Source: CAVRQM01 sp963732775 | Lineage (GTDB): Bacteria; Pseudomonadota; Alphaproteobacteria; Acetobacterales; Acetobacteraceae | NCBI GenBank assembly: GCA_963732775.1 | Contig: CAVTAR010000003.1 | Span: 434,001 to 498,000, forward strand | Reading direction: 5' to 3' | Length of the DNA: 64,000 nt | Shown here: positions 61,515-64,000 of the stretch, piece after piece | Numbering within the stretch: the first letter of the stretch is position 1 | Layout: each line of letters begins with the position of its first letter | Notes under the pieces: model-generated | What the model was told of the DNA's origin: nothing | The model's database searches: none | Seen by the model: the letters and a program-made list of their open reading frames with translations, nothing else | Made by a program: the position numbers and the translations under genes

Positions 61515-62627
61515 TCAGGATCGCCAGGCCTCGACGTGGCTGCCGCCGAACACGAAGCGGTTGACCGTGGGCGTGAACAGAGTCGACGGATAGGACAGCT
61601 CGGGCGCGCTCGCCGTCTCCAGGTCGCCGAGTTGCTCCGGCGTGAGCCGCAACGCCAGCGCCGCGATGTTTTGGTGGAGCTGCTCCACCCGGCTCGCGCC
61701 GATCAGCACGCCAGTCACCCCTGGTTGCGCCGACGCCCACGCGAGCGCGACTTGCGCCGCCGAGGCACCGACCTCGCCGGCGACCTTGCGGACCGCATCC
61801 AGCACCCGCCAGTTGCGCGCGGTGAACTTGCTGTCGCCGAACGGATTTGCCCCGCCCAGCCGGCCGGCTTCGTCGGCTGCCTCCTGCCCGGGCTGGGCCG
61901 CCTCGCTCGGCAACCCGCGCGCGGTCGGTGCGCGCCCCTCCACGTCCTCACGCCTGTATTTCCCGCTCAGGAAACCGCCGCCGAGCGGGCTCCAGGGCTG
62001 GATCGCCAAGCCGAACTCCCTGGCCACCGGCACGATCTCGGCCTCGATGCCGCGTTCCACGAGCGAGTATTCGTATTGCAGGGCGACCGGGGCCGGCAGG
62101 GCGTGGACGTGCGCGAGTGTCGCGAGCTTGGCCACGAACCAGGCCGGCGCATTGGAGATGCCATAGTATCGCGCCTTGCCCGCGCGGACGATGGCGGCGA
62201 GCGTCTGCAACACCTCCTCGGCCGGCGTGACCTGGTCCCAAACGTGCAGCCAGAACAGGTCGACATAATCCGTACGCAGCCGTCGTAGCGAGCCCTCAAG
62301 CGCCGCACGGATGTTCTTCGCCCCGTTGCCGCCGGCGAGCGGATGTCCGGACTCGCGCGTGAAGCCGGCCTTCGTCGCGACCACCAGGCGGTCGCGCGAA
62401 CCGCGCCCGGCGAGGAAGTCCCCCAGCATTTCCTCGCTGCGCCCGCCGGAGTACACATCGGCGGTGTCGATGAGATTTCCGCCGGCCTCGACATAGGCGT
62501 CGAACACCGCGCGCGAGCCCTGCTCCCCTGAACCCCAGCGCTGCGCGCCAAAGGTCATCGTGCCCAACGCCAGCGGACTCACCACCAGGCCGGAACGGCC
62601 GAGGGTGCGGTAGTGGTCGAGTACCAT
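61515..62627 (-). CDS. Aldo/keto reductase
   Basis: 370 aa. Catalytic Asp and Tyr in IDTADVYSGGRSEE, Lys in VVATKAGFT, His in DLFWLHVWDQ; cofactor region VALAWASAQPGVTGVLIGAS. Longer than the core family, AKR7/YhdN-like subclass. It diverges from a LysR gene 102 bp away, which probably regulates it. ATG 62627 follows family alignment. Confidence 0.92.
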   Translation of the reverse strand: MVLDHYRTLGRSGLVVSPLALGTMTFGAQRWGSGEQGSRAVFDAYVEAGGNLIDTADVYSGGRSEEMLGDFLAGRGSRDRLVVATKAGFTRESGHPLAGGNGAKNIRAALEGSLRRLRTDYVDLFWLHVWDQVTPAEEVLQTLAAIVRAGKARYYGISNAPAWFVAKLATLAHVHALPAPVALQYEYSLVERGIEAEIVPVAREFGLAIQPWSPLGGGFLSGKYRREDVEGRAPTARGLPSEAAQPGQEAADEAGRLGGANPFGDSKFTARNWRVLDAVRKVAGEVGASAAQVALAWASAQPGVTGVLIGASRVEQLHQNIAALALRLTPEQLGDLETASAPELSYPSTLFTPTVNRFVFGGSHVEAWRS

Positions 62628-62729
62628 GTCGCGTCTCACTTCTCTCGTCTGGTCGGCCAATAGGTGGACCGGCGCCAGCAACGCGATTAGAGCCCGGCAG
62701 TCGCAAGGGCTTGTGAGCAGGGATCAACA

Positions 62730-63622
62730 ATGAGGCGGGAAAACTGGTCCGAGCTCGCCACCTTCGCCGCCATCGTCGAGCAAGGCGGCTTCACCCGCGC
62801 CGCCGCGACACTCGGCGTCTCCCCCTCTGCGCTCAGCCACGCCATGCGCGCGCTGGAGGCGCGGCTGGGCGTGCGCCTGCTGAACCGCACGACCCGCAGT
62901 GTGGCGCCGACCGCCGAGGGCGCGTCGCTCCTGGCCCGGCTGCGGCCGGCGATGGCCGAGGTCGAGGCGGCACTCGAAGACCTCAAGGCCGGGCGCGACC
63001 GCCCGGTGGGTCGCGTGCGGATCAGCGCCCACCGGACCGCGGCCACCGAAACGCTGCTGCCGCGCCTCGCGCGCTTCGCCGACGACTACCCGGGAATCGA
63101 GGTGGAGCTCGTGGTCGATGACGGTCTGGTCGACATCGTGGCCGAACGGTTCGACGCCGGCGTCCGCCACGAGCAGACGCTCGACGACGACATGGTCTGC
63201 GTGCGCATCGGCGATGCCCAGCGCCTGGCCGTGGTGGCCACCCCGGCCCACCTCGCCTGCCACGGCACGCCCGAGCGCCCCGAGGATCTGCTGCGGCATC
63301 GCTGCGTCAACTACCGCTACACCTCGACCGGCGCGATCCATCGCTGGCGCTTCGTGCGCGACGGGGAGCATTTCGCGCTCGCCGTCGCGGGCGTGTTGCT
63401 CACCAACGACGCCGACCTGCTGCTGGAAGCGGCGCTGTGCGGCATCGGCCTCGCCTGCGTGCCAGAGTCCCGCGCCGAGCGGCACGTGGCCGCCGGCACG
63501 CTGACGCGGATCCTGCGGGACTGGTGCCCGCTGCTGCCGCCAAATACCTGTACTACCCGAGCCGCCGCCAGAACGGCGCGGCGTTTCGCGCCTTCGTCAA
63601 CGCCATGCGGATCGAACCGTAG
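62730..63622 (+). CDS. LysR-family regulator, frameshifted near the end
   Basis: About 297 aa after repair. N-terminal winged helix (FAAIVEQGGFTRAAATLGVS; SALSHAMRALEARLGVRLLN), effector domain with VGRVRISAHRTAATETLLPR. The frame breaks near 63540-63548 (a missing base in CCGCCAAA) and the family C-terminus (KYLYYPSRRQNGAAFRAFVN) ends at 63622. Probably controls the divergent aldo/keto reductase. Confidence 0.88.
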
Positions 63623-63688
63623 CTGGCCGGCCGGGCTGGCGCGCCGCTTGGGCACGCGCTAGCGTCCGTCACGTCCGGGAGAGAAACG

Positions 63689-64000
63689 TTGACCGACGCC
63701 GACGCCGACGCCGCGCTGCTGCGCTTCGAGTCCGTCGAGAAGCGCTTTGGGGGCACGCTCGCCCTGAGCGCCGTCTCCCTCGACCTGCGCGCCGGTGAGA
63801 TCCTGGCCCTGCTGGGGGAGAATGGCGCCGGCAAGTCCACGCTCATCAAGACGCTCGCCGGCATCCACGAGCCGGACTCCGGGCGCATCCTGTATCGCGG
63901 CGCTCCCTATCGCCACCAGCCGGTCCGCTTCGGCGAGCGCCAGCCGGTCGCCTTCATCCACCAGGATCTGGGCCTGATTGACTGGATGACGGTCGCCGAG
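63689..64000 (+). CDS. Sugar ABC importer ATPase, 3' partial
   Basis: First 104 residues of a RbsA/XylG-type ATPase. VEKRFGGTLALSAVSLDLRA, Walker A GENGAGKST, Q-loop segment VAFIHQDLGLIDWMTVAE, then the window ends. TTG start with a GGGAGAG ribosome binding site. A different transporter from the one at 3.2 kb. Its permease and binding-protein genes would lie beyond the edge. Confidence 0.9.
   Translation, partial: MTDADADAALLRFESVEKRFGGTLALSAVSLDLRAGEILALLGENGAGKSTLIKTLAGIHEPDSGRILYRGAPYRHQPVRFGERQPVAFIHQDLGLIDWMTVAE

Overview
The window is about 70% GC and gene-dense. It looks like the chromosome of an alphaproteobacterium, most likely Rhodospirillales and probably Acetobacteraceae. The signs are separate b and b' ATP synthase subunits in an atpI-B-E-b'-b order, a thrB-rnhA pair, a perfect alphaproteobacterial SOS box (GTTC-N7-GTTC), and small proteins that resemble Acetobacteraceae families. 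The genus cannot be read from the sequence. No rRNA, tRNA or CRISPR array was seen.

Layout. 1-9.8 kb: a sugar catabolic locus with an aldo/keto reductase, a LacI-type regulator with its own operator, a sugar ABC importer (binding protein, double ATPase, two permeases), a TIM-barrel epimerase, an FGGY kinase and a class II aldolase. The logic is import, epimerise, phosphorylate, cleave. 9.9-13.1 kb: type II secretion minor pseudopilins gspI-J-K facing a PstS-like secreted phosphate-binding protein. 13.3-18.2 kb: rnhA, thrB, a lipoprotein and the ATP synthase Fo operon. 18.2-25.8 kb: an S24 repressor diverging from an SOS-box gene, a six-copy 15-bp tandem repeat, pyrD, a HAD phosphatase, algH, a peroxiredoxin, a group of small stress-type proteins, MarR and a NUDIX-like gene.

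25.8-51.6 kb: a contractile-tail phage element with every gene on the minus strand. The order is large terminase, portal, scaffold-like protein, capsid, connectors, sheath, tube, a tail chaperone with a canonical -1 slippery site, a very short protein in the tape-measure slot, baseplate (X, D, V, W, J, I), several fibres and spikes, XhlA-like protein, GH108 endolysin, glycosyltransferase and a membrane protein. It has no integrase, repressor, replication gene or recognisable att site within its bounds. A small XRE/DUF6362 divergent region that could be a detached phage control module lies 1.8 kb beyond the terminase, past rlpA and a NUDIX hydrolase.

54.6-64 kb: a Rieske oxygenase, a PhzF protein, a fatty-acid cluster fabD-fabG-[M23-like protein]-acpP-fabF, a divergent AKR/LysR pair, and the start of a second sugar ABC ATPase that runs off the end.

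At least ten otherwise intact genes, both host and phage, are split by single-base frameshifts, often at G/C runs. This points to residual sequencing errors more than to wholesale decay. The exception is the spike gene at 31.5-34.5 kb, which carries about five frameshifts and an in-frame stop. Where a gene is frameshifted, the coordinates given are those of the reconstructed gene.
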